A stretch of DNA of 38,224 nucleotides from an uncultured Alphaproteobacteria bacterium (GCA_944391445.1 CALXTL010000018.1:1-38224), one strand, 5' to 3'. Shown: positions 9,473-17,618, numbered from the stretch's first letter. Made by a program: numbers and translations. Notes: generated by a model from the sequence alone, not told the origin.

Positions 9473-9658
9473 ATGGCTAACAAAAAGACGATTAAAGTGA
9501 CTCAGATCCGCAGCGGTATCGGCCGTCCGGCCGTCCAAAAGGCGACTCTGATCGGTCTGGGGCTGAATAAGATGAATAAAACGGTCGTTTTAGAAGATAC
9601 TTCTTCTATTCGCGGCATGATTCAGAAGGTCAGCCATCTCGTTCGCGTTGAAGAATAA
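9473..9658 (+). CDS. rpmD: 50S ribosomal protein L30
   Basis: A small 50S protein. The pattern [16 protein letters not shown], then [20 protein letters not shown], matches L30. The ribosome site GAGGAGG lies at the end of rpsE. The product has 61 residues. It is followed by an unusually long, structured gap before rplO. Confidence 0.95.
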   Translation: MANKKTIKVTQIRSGIGRPAVQKATLIGLGLNKMNKTVVLEDTSSIRGMIQKVSHLVRVEE

Positions 9659-9670
9659 GAGAGGAATTGG

Positions 9671-9747
9671 CAAAGGGTTGTCTACGGTTTTTCTGTTGAG
9701 TGATTATCCCTTGACGGGGACAAAGAACAGTGTTGAGCAACCCTTTG
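9671..9747 (+). ncRNA. Candidate structured RNA element between rpmD and rplO
   Basis: The 127-nt gap holds a nested inverted repeat: a perfect 10-bp outer stem CAAAGGGTTG (9671-9680) with CAACCCTTTG (9738-9747), an inner CTGTT (9693-9697) with AACAG (9726-9730), and a core TCCC (9707-9710) with GGGA (9717-9720). No T-run follows, so it is not an intrinsic terminator. Every other gap in the operon is under 60 nt. The function is unknown; ribosomal-protein autoregulation, RNase processing, or a small inserted palindrome are all possible. Confidence 0.45.
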
Positions 9748-9785
9748 ATTGATCCTTTGCAATATAGATTTAAGGTGGAAAAGTC

Positions 9786-10241
9786 ATGAAACTTAATGAA
9801 ATTAAAGACAATGAAGGCGCCAGAAAATCCCGCACCCGCGTTGCCCGCGGAATCGGCAGCGGTAAGGGAAAAACCGGCGGACGCGGCCAAAAGGGGCAGA
9901 AGTCTCGTTCGGGCGTCGCCGTCAATGGTTTTGAAGGCGGTCAGATGCCGATTTACCGCAGACTTCCGAAACGCGGTTTTAAGAATCCGTTTGGCAAGCA
10001 GTTTGCTGTTGTTAATCTGGACACGATTCAAAAGGCAATTGATGCCGGCAAGCTGAATGCCGGCGAGATTACCATTGAGGCTTTGGTTGCGGCAGGTTTG
10101 GTCAGTCAAAAGCTGGATGGTGTCCGTTTGCTGGCCCGCGGCGCAATTACTTCCAATGTCACCATTAGCGTTAATTCGGCCTCCAAAGCTGCTGTGGCGG
10201 CGGTAGAAAAAGCCGGCGGCAAAGTTAATGTTGTTGCCTAG
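9786..10241 (+). CDS. rplO: 50S ribosomal protein L15
   Basis: L15 is a late 50S assembly protein. The glycine-rich RNA-binding stretch [20 protein letters not shown] near residues 18-38, followed by [18 protein letters not shown], is diagnostic. The ATG follows TTTAAGGTGG. The product has 151 residues. It is the last gene of the fused S10-spc operon: a strong terminator follows directly, so secY is not co-transcribed as in E. coli. Confidence 0.97.
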   Translation: MKLNEIKDNEGARKSRTRVARGIGSGKGKTGGRGQKGQKSRSGVAVNGFEGGQMPIYRRLPKRGFKNPFGKQFAVVNLDTIQKAIDAGKLNAGEITIEALVAAGLVSQKLDGVRLLARGAITSNVTISVNSASKAAVAAVEKAGGKVNVVA

Positions 10242-10261
10242 GGATTGATTGAACAGTCTGA

Positions 10262-10297
10262 TAAAAAAAAGAGGCTCGGTTGAGTCTCTTTTTTTTA
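10262..10297 (+). terminator. Terminator of the S10-spc operon
   Basis: GAGGCTC (10271-10277) pairs with GAGTCTC (10282-10288) with one G-U pair around a GGTT loop, flanked by A8 before and T8 after, so it can work in both directions. Confidence 0.88.
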
Positions 10298-10358
10298 TAC
10301 TGTTTTATAAAAAAAATTACTTTATTTAATACCCGATTGCTGGTTGAAATGGCATACA

Positions 10359-10415
10359 GAAAACAGGGGGAGGGTAAATAAAGACTATCTGTAAACCCAA
10401 AAAAAGCCTGTTTTC
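10359..10415 (+). other. Nested inverted repeat upstream of the secY promoter
   Basis: GAAAACAGG (10359-10367) pairs with CCTGTTTTC (10407-10415), with an inner GGGT (10372-10375) / ACCC (10395-10398). It lies in the 318-nt gap between the rplO terminator and the secY promoter, a stretch with no plausible coding frame. It has no T-run and would not be in the secY transcript if the promoter at 10466 is used. Confidence 0.4.
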
Positions 10416-10465
10416 ACAACAAAAGCGCGGCAGCCTCTTTTATGTGCGGTAAAGGGATAAAACAG

Positions 10466-10493
10466 TTGCATTAAAAATTTTTTAGTGTATTAA
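10466..10493 (+). promoter_or_regulatory. Candidate secY-adk promoter
   Basis: TTGCAT (10466-10471), a 16-bp AT-rich spacer and TATTAA (10488-10493). It sits about 70 nt before the secY ATG and after the rplO terminator, so it would give secY-adk its own transcription. Confidence 0.55.
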
Positions 10494-10559
10494 TATCTTA
10501 GCTTAATGGGCCGGAAGGCTCATATTGATCGTATTTGTTAGAATGATAAGGAAATAAAG

Positions 10560-11909
10560 ATGGTTTCACTTGCGGAGAAAATGGCTGCCAATATAGATAT
10601 GTCGGCCTTTGGCAAAGCGGAAGAACTCAAGAAAAGATTGTGGTTTACGGTGCTGGCGCTGATTGTGTTCAGGTTGGGTACGTTTATCCCGCTGCCGGGA
10701 ATTGATCCTCATATTTTGGCTGAAATTTTTGAACGCAATTCCGGCGGTATTTTGGGAATGTTCAATATGTTTGCCGGCGGCGCGCTGGAGCGTATGACAA
10801 TTTTTGCCCTGAATATTATGCCTTATATTTCGGCTTCCATCATTATTCAGCTCGGGCAGTCGGTGATTCCGTCTTTGCAGGCGTTGAAAAAAGAAGGTGA
10901 GGCCGGACATCGCAAAGTGACCCAGTATACCCGCTATCTGACCGTTCTGATTACGATCGTGCAGGGTTACGGTATTGCCGTTGGTTTGGAGAGCATGACG
11001 GGATCTGCCGGTTTGTCGGCGGTGGTTATGCCCGGTTTTATTTTTAAATTTACGACAATTGTTTCTCTGGTCGGCGGCACGATGTTTATTGTCTGGCTTG
11101 GTGAGCAAATTACAGCTCGCGGTGTCGGCAATGGTTCATCATTGATTATTACCGTCGGTATTATTGCCAATATTCCTTCGGCGCTGGCGCAGACTTTTGA
11201 ACTTGGCCGCGTCGGTTCAATGTCGGCTCCGGTTATCATTATGCTGATGGCGATGGTTGTGGCTTTGATTTATTTGATTGTTTTTGTTGAAAGAGCTCAG
11301 CGCAAAATTGTTATTCAATATCCCAAACGCCAGATGATGGGACGGATGGGCGCTTCGGAAAGTTCGCATTTGCCGTTGAAGATTAACCCGACGGGCGTTA
11401 TTCCGCCGATTTTTGCTTCTTCTTTGCTGCTGCTGCCGATTACGATTGCCAACTTCAGCGCAGAGAGTGGCCCGTCCTGGGTGCAAACTCTGAGCCAGAT
11501 GCTTGGACATGGTCAGCCGCTTTATTTGGCGCTGTATGCTTTTTTGATTGCCTTTTTTGCCTTTTTCTATACGGCTATTGTGTTTAATCCGGAAGAGACG
11601 GCCGATAATCTTAAGAAACACGGCGGTTTTATTGCCGGCATTCGCCCGGGAAAGAATACGGCAGAGTATCTTGACTATGTCATTACACGGCTGACGGTGG
11701 TTGGCGCCGTTTATTTGGTCGGTTTGTGTATTTTGCCGGAGATTCTGATCAGCAAACTGGCGGTTCCGTTTGTTTTGGGCGGCACGACTTTGTTGATCGT
11801 GGTGCAGGTGACTATGGATTTTGTGACTCAGATTCAGTCGCATCTGATTGCCTATCAGTATGAATCTCTGATTAAGAAAGCTTCTTTAGCCAACAGAAAG
11901 AAACGTTAA
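10560..11909 (+). CDS. secY: Protein translocase subunit SecY
   Basis: SecY is the ten-helix channel of the Sec translocon, working with SecE, SecG and SecA or the ribosome. The product (449 residues) has the family signature FRLGTFIPLPGID at the first transmembrane segment, a plug region with GILGMFNMFAGGALERMTIFALNIMPYISASII, and the cytoplasmic loop KRQMMGRMGASESSHLPLKINPTGVIPPIFASS-type sequence. AAGGAAATAAAG precedes the ATG. adk follows after 1 nt, forming a secY-adk unit as in many bacteria. Confidence 0.97.
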   Translation: MVSLAEKMAANIDMSAFGKAEELKKRLWFTVLALIVFRLGTFIPLPGIDPHILAEIFERNSGGILGMFNMFAGGALERMTIFALNIMPYISASIIIQLGQSVIPSLQALKKEGEAGHRKVTQYTRYLTVLITIVQGYGIAVGLESMTGSAGLSAVVMPGFIFKFTTIVSLVGGTMFIVWLGEQITARGVGNGSSLIITVGIIANIPSALAQTFELGRVGSMSAPVIIMLMAMVVALIYLIVFVERAQRKIVIQYPKRQMMGRMGASESSHLPLKINPTGVIPPIFASSLLLLPITIANFSAESGPSWVQTLSQMLGHGQPLYLALYAFLIAFFAFFYTAIVFNPEETADNLKKHGGFIAGIRPGKNTAEYLDYVITRLTVVGAVYLVGLCILPEILISKLAVPFVLGGTTLLIVVQVTMDFVTQIQSHLIAYQYESLIKKASLANRKKR

Positions 11910-11910
11910 G

Positions 11911-12585
11911 ATGAATCAAAACGGTTTGGGACTGCATATTGTTTTGACCGGTGCGCCCGGGTGCGGCAAAGGAACGCAGGCTCGCTTGCTGAAAGAGAAA
12001 GTTGCTATTCCGCATCTTTCAACCGGCGAGATGCTGCGTGCTGAAGCGGCCAAGGGCACGCCCCTCGGTTTGGAGATCAAAGCGCTGATTGACGGCGGAA
12101 ATCTGGTTCCCGACGAGATGATTATCAAAATGCTGTCTGAAAGAATCGACGAAGACGATTGCAAAAACGGTTTTATTCTTGACGGATTTCCGCGGACGTT
12201 GCCGCAGGCCAAAGCTTTGGAAGAGCTTTTGGCTCAAAAAGGCATTACGCTTGATGCGGTTATTGAAATTCAGGTGCCCGACGAAATTATTATGGAACGT
12301 ATTTTGGGACGCTACGCTTGTATGAAATGCGGCCAGGGGTATCATGATAAATATCAAAAACCCAGGGTCTATGGCGTTTGCGACAAGTGTGGCGGCACGG
12401 AATTTTATCGTAGAATCGATGATAATAAAGCTACGGTGCAGAATCGACTCGTCAATTATCGGGCGCTGACTTATCCGACAATTCCGTATTTTGAGGAAAA
12501 AGGGTTGTTGCGCTGTGTTGACGGTACGGGGTCTATTGACGCGGTGGCAAATAAAATCGGCAGTCTGTTGGCCGTTGGCAAATAA
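11911..12585 (+). CDS. adk: Adenylate kinase, zinc-LID type
   Basis: Catalyses ATP + AMP = 2 ADP. The P-loop GAPGCGKGTQ lies at residues 14-23, the AMP-binding STGEMLR at 37-43, and DGFPRTLPQA at 91-100. The LID carries four cysteines (137, 140, 157, 160) in two CxxC pairs, so this is the long, zinc-binding LID form. Length 224. It sits 1 nt after secY, with the ribosome site in the secY tail (AGAAAG). Confidence 0.96.
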   Translation: MNQNGLGLHIVLTGAPGCGKGTQARLLKEKVAIPHLSTGEMLRAEAAKGTPLGLEIKALIDGGNLVPDEMIIKMLSERIDEDDCKNGFILDGFPRTLPQAKALEELLAQKGITLDAVIEIQVPDEIIMERILGRYACMKCGQGYHDKYQKPRVYGVCDKCGGTEFYRRIDDNKATVQNRLVNYRALTYPTIPYFEEKGLLRCVDGTGSIDAVANKIGSLLAVGK

Positions 12586-12633
12586 AAAATTAAAAAAAAT
12601 GTAAGTTTTTGAATTTTTTTATGTAATCTGTGG

Positions 12634-12661
12634 TTGACACAAACGAATTTTAGCCTATAAT
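12634..12661 (+). promoter_or_regulatory. Near-consensus sigma-70 promoter of rpsM-rpsK
   Basis: Perfect TTGACA (12634-12639), a 16-bp spacer, and perfect TATAAT (12656-12661). Transcription should start near 12668, about 65 nt before the rpsM start. It is the strongest promoter by sequence in the window. Confidence 0.85.
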
Positions 12662-12731
12662 CCGGCTTAATTTTGAAAAGTGGTGATCAACTTTTTAAAT
12701 GCGTCATTAATATAGAAAATGGAGAGTTAAT

Positions 12732-13100
12732 TTGGCTCGTATAGCTGGTGTAAATATTCCAACTGCCAAGAAAATTGAAGTCGCGCTGACTTATATCTAT
12801 GGTATTGGTAGAAAAACTGCTCAAGACATTTGTGCAAAATCTGGTGTTTCTTGCGATCGCCGCGTTCAGGAGCTGAGCGATGACGAGGTTGCCAGAATCC
12901 GCGAAGTCATTGACAACGATGTTGTTGTCGAGGGCGAACTTCGTCGTGAAGTCGGCGTCAACATCAAAAGACTGATGGATTTGGGTTGTTACAGAGGTTT
13001 GCGGCATCGTAAAGGTTTGCCCGTTCGTGGTCAGAGTACCAAACAGAACGCGAGAACCCGTAAAGGCAAACGCAAGACTGTTGCAAACAAGAAGAAATAA
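12732..13100 (+). CDS. rpsM: 30S ribosomal protein S13 (TTG start)
   Basis: S13 is a 30S head protein contacting the P-site tRNA and the 50S subunit. The canonical N-terminus ARIAGVNIP begins directly after a TTG codon at 12732; no ATG is available upstream at the right place, and GGAGAG sits 5 nt before it, so TTG is the start. The segments [12 protein letters not shown] and the C-terminal [28 protein letters not shown] tail identify it. Length 122. Confidence 0.96.
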   Translation: MARIAGVNIPTAKKIEVALTYIYGIGRKTAQDICAKSGVSCDRRVQELSDDEVARIREVIDNDVVVEGELRREVGVNIKRLMDLGCYRGLRHRKGLPVRGQSTKQNARTRKGKRKTVANKKK

Positions 13101-13113
13101 GGTGGATTGTTAA

Positions 13114-13506
13114 ATGGCAAAAGCAGTATCACAACGTGTTAAAAAGAAAGAGAAGAAGAATATTACGGCAGGTGTTGCCCATATCAATTCTACTTTCAAC
13201 AATACAAGAGTTACAATAACCGACGCTCAGGGAAATACCGTCGCCTGGTCGACTTCCGGTGCGCAGGGCTTTAAGGGTTCGCGTAAGTCTACGCCGTATG
13301 CGGCTCAGGTTGCCGCTGAAGAAGCCGGCAAGAAGGCTCAGGAACATGGTATGAAGACTCTGGAAGTCGAGGTAAAAGGTCCAGGTTCTGGCAGAGAGTC
13401 TGCTATCAGAGCATTGCAAGTTATAGGTTTTACGATCACGACAATTCGTGATGTTACTCCTATTCCGCATAATGGTTGTCGTTTGAGAAAAAGACGCCGC
13501 GTCTAA
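13114..13506 (+). CDS. rpsK: 30S ribosomal protein S11
   Basis: S11 lies on the 30S platform near the Shine-Dalgarno helix. The segments [34 protein letters not shown], and the C-terminal [18 protein letters not shown] (with the Asn-Gly prone to isoaspartate in this family) are diagnostic. Length 130. rpsD, which follows rpsK in E. coli, is absent here. Confidence 0.97.
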   Translation: MAKAVSQRVKKKEKKNITAGVAHINSTFNNTRVTITDAQGNTVAWSTSGAQGFKGSRKSTPYAAQVAAEEAGKKAQEHGMKTLEVEVKGPGSGRESAIRALQVIGFTITTIRDVTPIPHNGCRLRKRRRV

Positions 13507-13521
13507 TTTTGTTTGAATTTT

Positions 13522-13550
13522 GATTATGAGGCTTTTATTGCCTCATAATC
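13522..13550 (+). terminator. Strong hairpin between rpsK and rpoA
   Basis: A perfect 11-bp stem, GATTATGAGGC with GCCTCATAATC, around a 7-nt loop, followed by TTTCGTTT. The T-tract is broken, so it may be a partial terminator or a processing/stability hairpin that lowers rpoA relative to the ribosomal proteins. rpoA has no clear promoter of its own in this gap. Confidence 0.6.
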
Positions 13551-13596
13551 TTTCGTTTATGAACTTTGCATATGCAGTAATATAGAGGACATACCA

Positions 13597-14604
13597 GTGA
13601 TTCAAAAGAATTGGCAAGAACTTATTAAACCGACTAATTTGGATGTTTCCGCCGAAGGTGCCAACAAGGCCAAAATAGTCGTTGAACCTTTGGAAAGAGG
13701 GTTCGGCTTAACCCTGGGCAATGCCCTGAGAAGAGTTTTGCTTTCCTCCTTGCAGGGCGGTGCTGTCACCAGCATCAAAATTGACGGCGTTTTGCATGAA
13801 TTTTCCGTTGTCCCCGGTGTCAGAGAAGATGTGACCGATATTGTCCTGAATGTTAAAGGACTGGCGGTTGCCGTTCACAGCGAAGGCCAGAAAACCATGA
13901 CTTTGAAAGCGGAAGGCCCTTGTGTGGTCACCGCGGCCATGATCGAGACCGGACATGATGTCGAAATCAAGAATCCGGATTTGGTTATCTGCACGCTTGA
14001 TGCCGGTGCCAAGATCAATATGGAGATGACTGTCGGCACGGGCAAAGGATATGTTCCGGCCGCATTAAACAAAGCCGCAGACGCTCCGATCGGCCTGATC
14101 CCGATTGATGCGATTTATTCGCCGGTGAGAAAGGTTTCTTACAAAGTTGAGAATACCCGCGTCGGGCAGGCGACCGACTATGATAAGCTGACAATGGTGG
14201 TTGAGACCAACGGCGTTGTTAATCCGGAAGATGCGGTTGCTCTGGCTGCGCGTATTTTGCAAGATCAGTTGAAACCGTTTATCAATTTTGATGAGCCGGA
14301 AGCTGAAGTCGAAACAGAAAAAGAAGAGCTGCCCTTCAACAGAAATCTGCTGAAGAAGGTTGAGGAGCTTGAATTGTCCGTTCGTTCGGCAAACTGCCTG
14401 AAAAATGATAATATTGTTTATATCGGGGATCTGGTTCAAAAGACCGAAGCCGAAATGCTCAGAACACCGAATTTCGGTCGTAAATCTTTGAACGAGATCA
14501 AAGAAGTTTTGGCCAAAATGGGTATTCATCTGGGTATGGATACACCGGGTTGGCCGCCTGAGAATATTGAGGAATTGATCCGCCGTTGCGACGAGCATTT
14601 CTAA
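13597..14604 (+). CDS. rpoA: RNA polymerase alpha subunit (GTG start)
   Basis: RpoA nucleates RNA polymerase assembly and contacts UP elements and activators through its C-terminal domain. The N-terminal domain shows the assembly motif [17 protein letters not shown] around residues 35-51; the C-terminal domain has [16 protein letters not shown] and [16 protein letters not shown], the DNA- and activator-binding helices. Length 335 is normal. The start is GTG 13597, behind AGAGGA; no ATG fits. Confidence 0.97.
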   Translation: MIQKNWQELIKPTNLDVSAEGANKAKIVVEPLERGFGLTLGNALRRVLLSSLQGGAVTSIKIDGVLHEFSVVPGVREDVTDIVLNVKGLAVAVHSEGQKTMTLKAEGPCVVTAAMIETGHDVEIKNPDLVICTLDAGAKINMEMTVGTGKGYVPAALNKAADAPIGLIPIDAIYSPVRKVSYKVENTRVGQATDYDKLTMVVETNGVVNPEDAVALAARILQDQLKPFINFDEPEAEVETEKEELPFNRNLLKKVEELELSVRSANCLKNDNIVYIGDLVQKTEAEMLRTPNFGRKSLNEIKEVLAKMGIHLGMDTPGWPPENIEELIRRCDEHF

Positions 14605-14634
14605 GCAGCGTGTCGGCGGTGTTCCGCTGATTTC

Positions 14635-14681
14635 AAAGACCGGAAGCATATGCCTGTGCGGCAGAGTTCCGGTCTTTTTTT
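14635..14681 (+). terminator. Terminator after rpoA
   Basis: An 11-bp stem, AAAGACCGGAA (14635-14645) with TTCCGGTCTTT (14667-14677), runs into T8 (14674-14681). It separates rpoA from rplQ. Confidence 0.88.
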
Positions 14682-14721
14682 GGGAGACATTGCGTTGCTT
14701 CCGCTCTTCTTCTTTTTTTGC

Positions 14722-14750
14722 TTGCAATTATAATATTCATGTGCTAGAAA
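14722..14750 (+). promoter_or_regulatory. Candidate rplQ promoter
   Basis: TTGCAA (14722-14727), 17 bp, TAGAAA (14745-14750) with TG two bases before the -10. The stretch TTTTTTGCTTGCA and the spacer resemble the rpsJ promoter region (628-662). It lies after the rpoA terminator and gives a leader of about 110 nt. Confidence 0.55.
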
Positions 14751-14865
14751 CGCAAGCGAATGAGGAGTCTTTATGTATGAGCGGCGATGCCGAGTCCGTA
14801 GTAAAGGCTTTGTTTTGATCCGGTCTGCCCTTGCAGGCCATTGAAAGAATATGAAAGGAAATGCC

Positions 14866-15312
14866 ATGAGACATGGAATGAAACATAGAAAACTGAATAT
14901 GGATACCAATGCCCGCAAAGCTTTGTTTTCCAATTTGACGGCTGCCGTTTTGACACATGAGCAAATTAAGGTTACGGTTCAGCGCGCTAAAGAATTGAGA
15001 ACATTCGTTGACAAAATGATTACTCTGGGTAAGAAAGGCGGACTGGCCAATCGTCGTCTGGCATTGTCTTTTTTGCGCGATAATGAGGTTGTGGCCAAGT
15101 TGTTTTCTACACTGGCTGAACGCTATAAAAGCCGCAACGGTGGTTATACCCGTGTTCTGCGCGCCGGTTTCCGCTATGGTGATGCTGCCGATATGGCGAT
15201 TATCGAACTGGTGGACCGTGATGTCAATGCTAAAGGCGCCAAAGATTTGGCCCGCGTTGCCGCCGAGAAGGCCGCTGCTGCCGAAGCTGCCAAGGAAGAG
15301 GCTAAAGCCTAA
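14866..15312 (+). CDS. rplQ: 50S ribosomal protein L17
   Basis: L17 lies at the tunnel exit. The start MRHGMKHRKLNMDTNARKAL and the later GYTRVLRAGFRYGDAADMAIIELVDRD-type stretch are family hallmarks. ATG 14866 was chosen over an in-frame ATG at 14851, because the conserved protein begins MRHGMKHRK and AAGGAAATGCC precedes it. Length 148, with an Ala/Lys/Glu-rich tail. Confidence 0.96.
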   Translation: MRHGMKHRKLNMDTNARKALFSNLTAAVLTHEQIKVTVQRAKELRTFVDKMITLGKKGGLANRRLALSFLRDNEVVAKLFSTLAERYKSRNGGYTRVLRAGFRYGDAADMAIIELVDRDVNAKGAKDLARVAAEKAAAAEAAKEEAKA

Positions 15313-15338
15313 GGCATTTTTGCCACAATAATTTTTTG

Positions 15339-15370
15339 AAAACGCTTTCCTGCGGGAGAGCGTTTTTTTT
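15339..15370 (+). terminator. Terminator after rplQ
   Basis: AAAACGCT (15339-15346) pairs with AGCGTTTT (15359-15366), extended by CC/GG near a short loop, and runs into T8. Confidence 0.83.
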
Positions 15371-15463
15371 CAAAATGACAGCGGTGAATATCTTTTTTCT
15401 CGGTTGTTTTTTGCCGGATATCTGCGAAAATAAGAATAAATCTAATTAATACGGAGATTTCTG

Positions 15464-16822
15464 ATGGCAAAAAATAAATGGTTCGGAACAGATGGTGTAC
15501 GCGGTGTTGCCAATGTTTTTCCAATGACGGCCGAGTTTGCTTTCCGGCTGGCATGCGCTGCGGCCCGGTTGATCTGCACCCGGCGAAAGACAGTTGCAAT
15601 TGCTCGGGATACGCGTCTTTCCGGCGATATGCTGGAAGCGGCTCTTGGGGCAGGATTTATGGCAAGCGGCGTAGACGTGATCAGTCTTGGCGTGTTACCA
15701 ACGCCGGCAGTGACCGGGCAGGTTGCTTTGCTTGATGTTGATATGGCTTTGATGATTACGGCATCGCATAATCCGTATCAAGATAACGGCATCAAGTTGA
15801 TTACGGCTGACGGTAATAAATTTTCCGACACGTTGACGGCCGAACTGGAAACTTTGATTGCGGCGGGTGATTTTACTTTTGAGGCAGATAAGCTTGGCTG
15901 CCGTCGTTGTTCCGATGCTGCACTTGTCGGCTATAGGCAGAAAGTTTTGACGGTGGCCGGCAACGGCGCAGCTTTGCATGGATTGAAGGTTGTGCTGGAT
16001 TGTGCCAACGGTTGTTTTTCGGAAATTATGCCGGAATTATTTGTGCAGGCAGGCGCAGATGTTATTGCGCTGGCCTGTTGTCCCGACGGCTGCAATATTA
16101 ACCGAGAATGCGGTTCTCAGCATCCAGAAGCCATGCAGGCGGAAGTCCGAAAACAAAAAGCCGATTTTGGCATTGCAGTTGATGGTGACGGCGACAGGAT
16201 TAAAGTTTGCGATGATCAAGGCAGATTAATCCGCAGTGAACAGCTGATTGCTTTTTTGGCTCGGTATTTACAAGAAAGCGGCGAAAATAAATCACGTCCG
16301 GTGGTGTCAACAATTTTATCAAATACGGCTTTGGAAAAATTTGTAAGAGAAGAGCTTGGGCTGGATTATTATTCAACGCCGGTCGGAGAAAGGCCGGTGG
16401 TTGAAAAAATGCTTGAAACAGGCGGTGCTGTCGGCGGCGAAGAATCGGGGCATATTGTGCTGTCTGATTACGGATGTTCAGGTGACGCAATGATGGCGGC
16501 TTTGGTTTTGGCTCGGGGACTGAAGGCTTCGGGGCAAAAGATGAGCGCGGTATTTCCATTGTTTGCTGAGGATCATTTGTTTTTTGAAAATCCACGGTTG
16601 CAGAGCCGTGAACAAGTAAAAGAAATTGCCGGTAATGAACGGCTGCAGGCCGCTTTCAGGCAATATTGCGAAGAGCTTAAAGGAATTGGCCGGGTTGTTC
16701 TCCGTCCGTCAGGTACAGAGCCGTTGATCCGGGTTTGGGTTTGCGGCAGCGACGCGGATAAAGTCGATGCTGCCGGCCGGCATCTGAAAACATTGATTGA
16801 GCAGTTACGGGATGCTTATTGA
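15464..16822 (+). CDS. glmM: Phosphoglucosamine mutase
   Basis: Converts glucosamine-6-phosphate to glucosamine-1-phosphate on the way to UDP-GlcNAc, feeding peptidoglycan and lipid A. The start WFGTDGVRGVAN, the phosphoserine loop ITASHNPYQDNG (Ser101), the metal-binding DGDGDR (Asp240, 242, 244), the sugar-binding GGEESGH, and the phosphate-binding RPSGTEPLIRVW near the C-terminus are all intact. Length 452 is normal. CGGAGA precedes the ATG. It stands alone between rplQ and unknown genes. Confidence 0.96.
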   Translation: MAKNKWFGTDGVRGVANVFPMTAEFAFRLACAAARLICTRRKTVAIARDTRLSGDMLEAALGAGFMASGVDVISLGVLPTPAVTGQVALLDVDMALMITASHNPYQDNGIKLITADGNKFSDTLTAELETLIAAGDFTFEADKLGCRRCSDAALVGYRQKVLTVAGNGAALHGLKVVLDCANGCFSEIMPELFVQAGADVIALACCPDGCNINRECGSQHPEAMQAEVRKQKADFGIAVDGDGDRIKVCDDQGRLIRSEQLIAFLARYLQESGENKSRPVVSTILSNTALEKFVREELGLDYYSTPVGERPVVEKMLETGGAVGGEESGHIVLSDYGCSGDAMMAALVLARGLKASGQKMSAVFPLFAEDHLFFENPRLQSREQVKEIAGNERLQAAFRQYCEELKGIGRVVLRPSGTEPLIRVWVCGSDADKVDAAGRHLKTLIEQLRDAY

Positions 16823-16840
16823 ATTTTCAATCGGCAATTG

Positions 16841-16872
16841 TTAAGTTTTTCTTTACTTATTGCGCCTAAACT
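16841..16872 (+). promoter_or_regulatory. Imperfect CtrA-like box with -10
   Basis: TTAA (16841-16844), 7 bp, TTTA (16852-16855) is one mismatch from TTAA-N7-TTAA. TAAACT (16867-16872) starts 11 bp later, the same spacing as the exact boxes elsewhere in the window. It would drive the small genes starting at 16907. Confidence 0.35.
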
Positions 16873-16906
16873 TAAGAAATAAAAGCGTTTCTTTGGAGAA
16901 AACAAA

Positions 16907-17122
16907 ATGCAGAAAAATATAGACAGGTCTTTGTTTGACTGGCAGCGCGGACGGACTGTCGGTATTCAGAGTCGCGGACTTGCTTCTTTGGCGGCTGTGC
17001 AGATTAAGTCGGCAACAGGTGATTTCACGGCTCGTGGCGGCACAACCAGATGCGTTTGGCCGACAAGCGGCAAAAATGCCGATTCAAGATATCTCAGCAA
17101 GCGGATTTGGGGAGCACGATAA
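16907..17122 (+). CDS. Hypothetical 71-residue protein
   Basis: Not recognised. The frame starts with ATG 16907 exactly 7 nt after a good GGAGA site, which is the main reason to list it. The product is basic (about ten Arg/Lys), with no membrane segment and no obvious motif; its sequence SRGLASLAAVQIKSATGD could be a helix. Another frame (16935-17135) overlaps it, so the true coding frame here is uncertain, and a decayed or frameshifted gene is possible. It ends 5 nt before the membrane protein gene at 17128, with which it could be co-transcribed. Confidence 0.4.
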   Translation: MQKNIDRSLFDWQRGRTVGIQSRGLASLAAVQIKSATGDFTARGGTTRCVWPTSGKNADSRYLSKRIWGAR

Positions 17123-17127
17123 ATCCT

Positions 17128-17448
17128 ATGTTTAAGGGAATTGCGGCTTTATTTACTTCCGGGCTGATTTTTAATCCGATGGTGTTGCTGGGGATTTTTC
17201 TGGCTTTATTTTGTATGATTAAAATGTCTGCCGAACAAATGAAAGATTTGTTCAGCGATTATCATTTGTATGCTCTGGCAGCTTTAATTTCGGTTGTTTA
17301 CACGTTTATTTTTAAGAAAGTTTATAAAGATGACGGCATCCAGCTTGATTATGCGGTTATGCTGCTGGCGGCTGCAGCCGGAGTCGTCCGCTTTGTTCTG
17401 GCCTGTGGTCTGACAATTTCTTTTGTGATTCTGCTTTTCAGTTTTTAG
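17128..17448 (+). CDS. Small integral membrane protein, unknown
   Basis: A 106-residue hydrophobic protein with three or four predicted transmembrane segments: residues about 10-30 (IFNPMVLLGIFLALFCMI), 45-62 (LYALAALISVVYTFIF) and 75-106 (long hydrophobic run, possibly two helices). A polar loop with EQMKDLFSDYH lies between the first two. The start is ATG 17128; a longer frame from 17050 would overlap the preceding gene and lacks a ribosome site. Its ribosome site (GGGGAG) is about 13 nt away, which is long. Its stop overlaps the convergent gene at 17445. No family recognised. Confidence 0.6.
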   Translation: MFKGIAALFTSGLIFNPMVLLGIFLALFCMIKMSAEQMKDLFSDYHLYALAALISVVYTFIFKKVYKDDGIQLDYAVMLLAAAAGVVRFVLACGLTISFVILLFSF

Positions 17449-17618
17449 AGCGAAACATCAATATGTTGCCCAAGGGTCGGCGAGGAAGGCACGCTGCGGC
17501 TTTCTTCCAACAAGACTTCAACAGCCATTTGTTGCATTTCAACACTATTTTTTATCAGACTCATCTGCATTTGCTGCAGTGCCAGTGCATAACTGCTTAA
17601 TGCTCCCAGTTCCGGCAT
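17445..17618 (-). CDS. YjfB-like putative motility protein
   Basis: A 57-residue protein resembling the YjfB family (PF14070, annotated as putative motility proteins): a single amphipathic helix rich in Gln and Met (ALALQQMQMSLIKNSVEMQQ) with LL near its end, then a short tail ending LGQHIDVSL. The start ATG 17618 has AAGGAG 8 nt upstream; the longer frame to 17660 lacks a ribosome site. A TGCTATAAT extended -10 and an exact TTAA-N7-TTAA box lie upstream, so CtrA control is plausible, in line with CtrA control of motility genes in other Alphaproteobacteria. No flagellar genes are in the window. The family call is from pattern only. Confidence 0.6.
   Translation of the reverse strand: MPELGALSSYALALQQMQMSLIKNSVEMQQMAVEVLLEESRSVPSSPTLGQHIDVSL

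Noticed and set aside
10471..10485. TTAA-N7-TTAG inside the secY promoter spacer
   Set aside because: One mismatch, and no acceptable -10 at 11-12 bp; probably chance in AT-rich DNA.
12678..12720. TTAA-N8-TTAA near rpsM as a CtrA box
   Set aside because: The spacing is 8, not 7, and the near-consensus TTGACA/TATAAT promoter already explains the gene.
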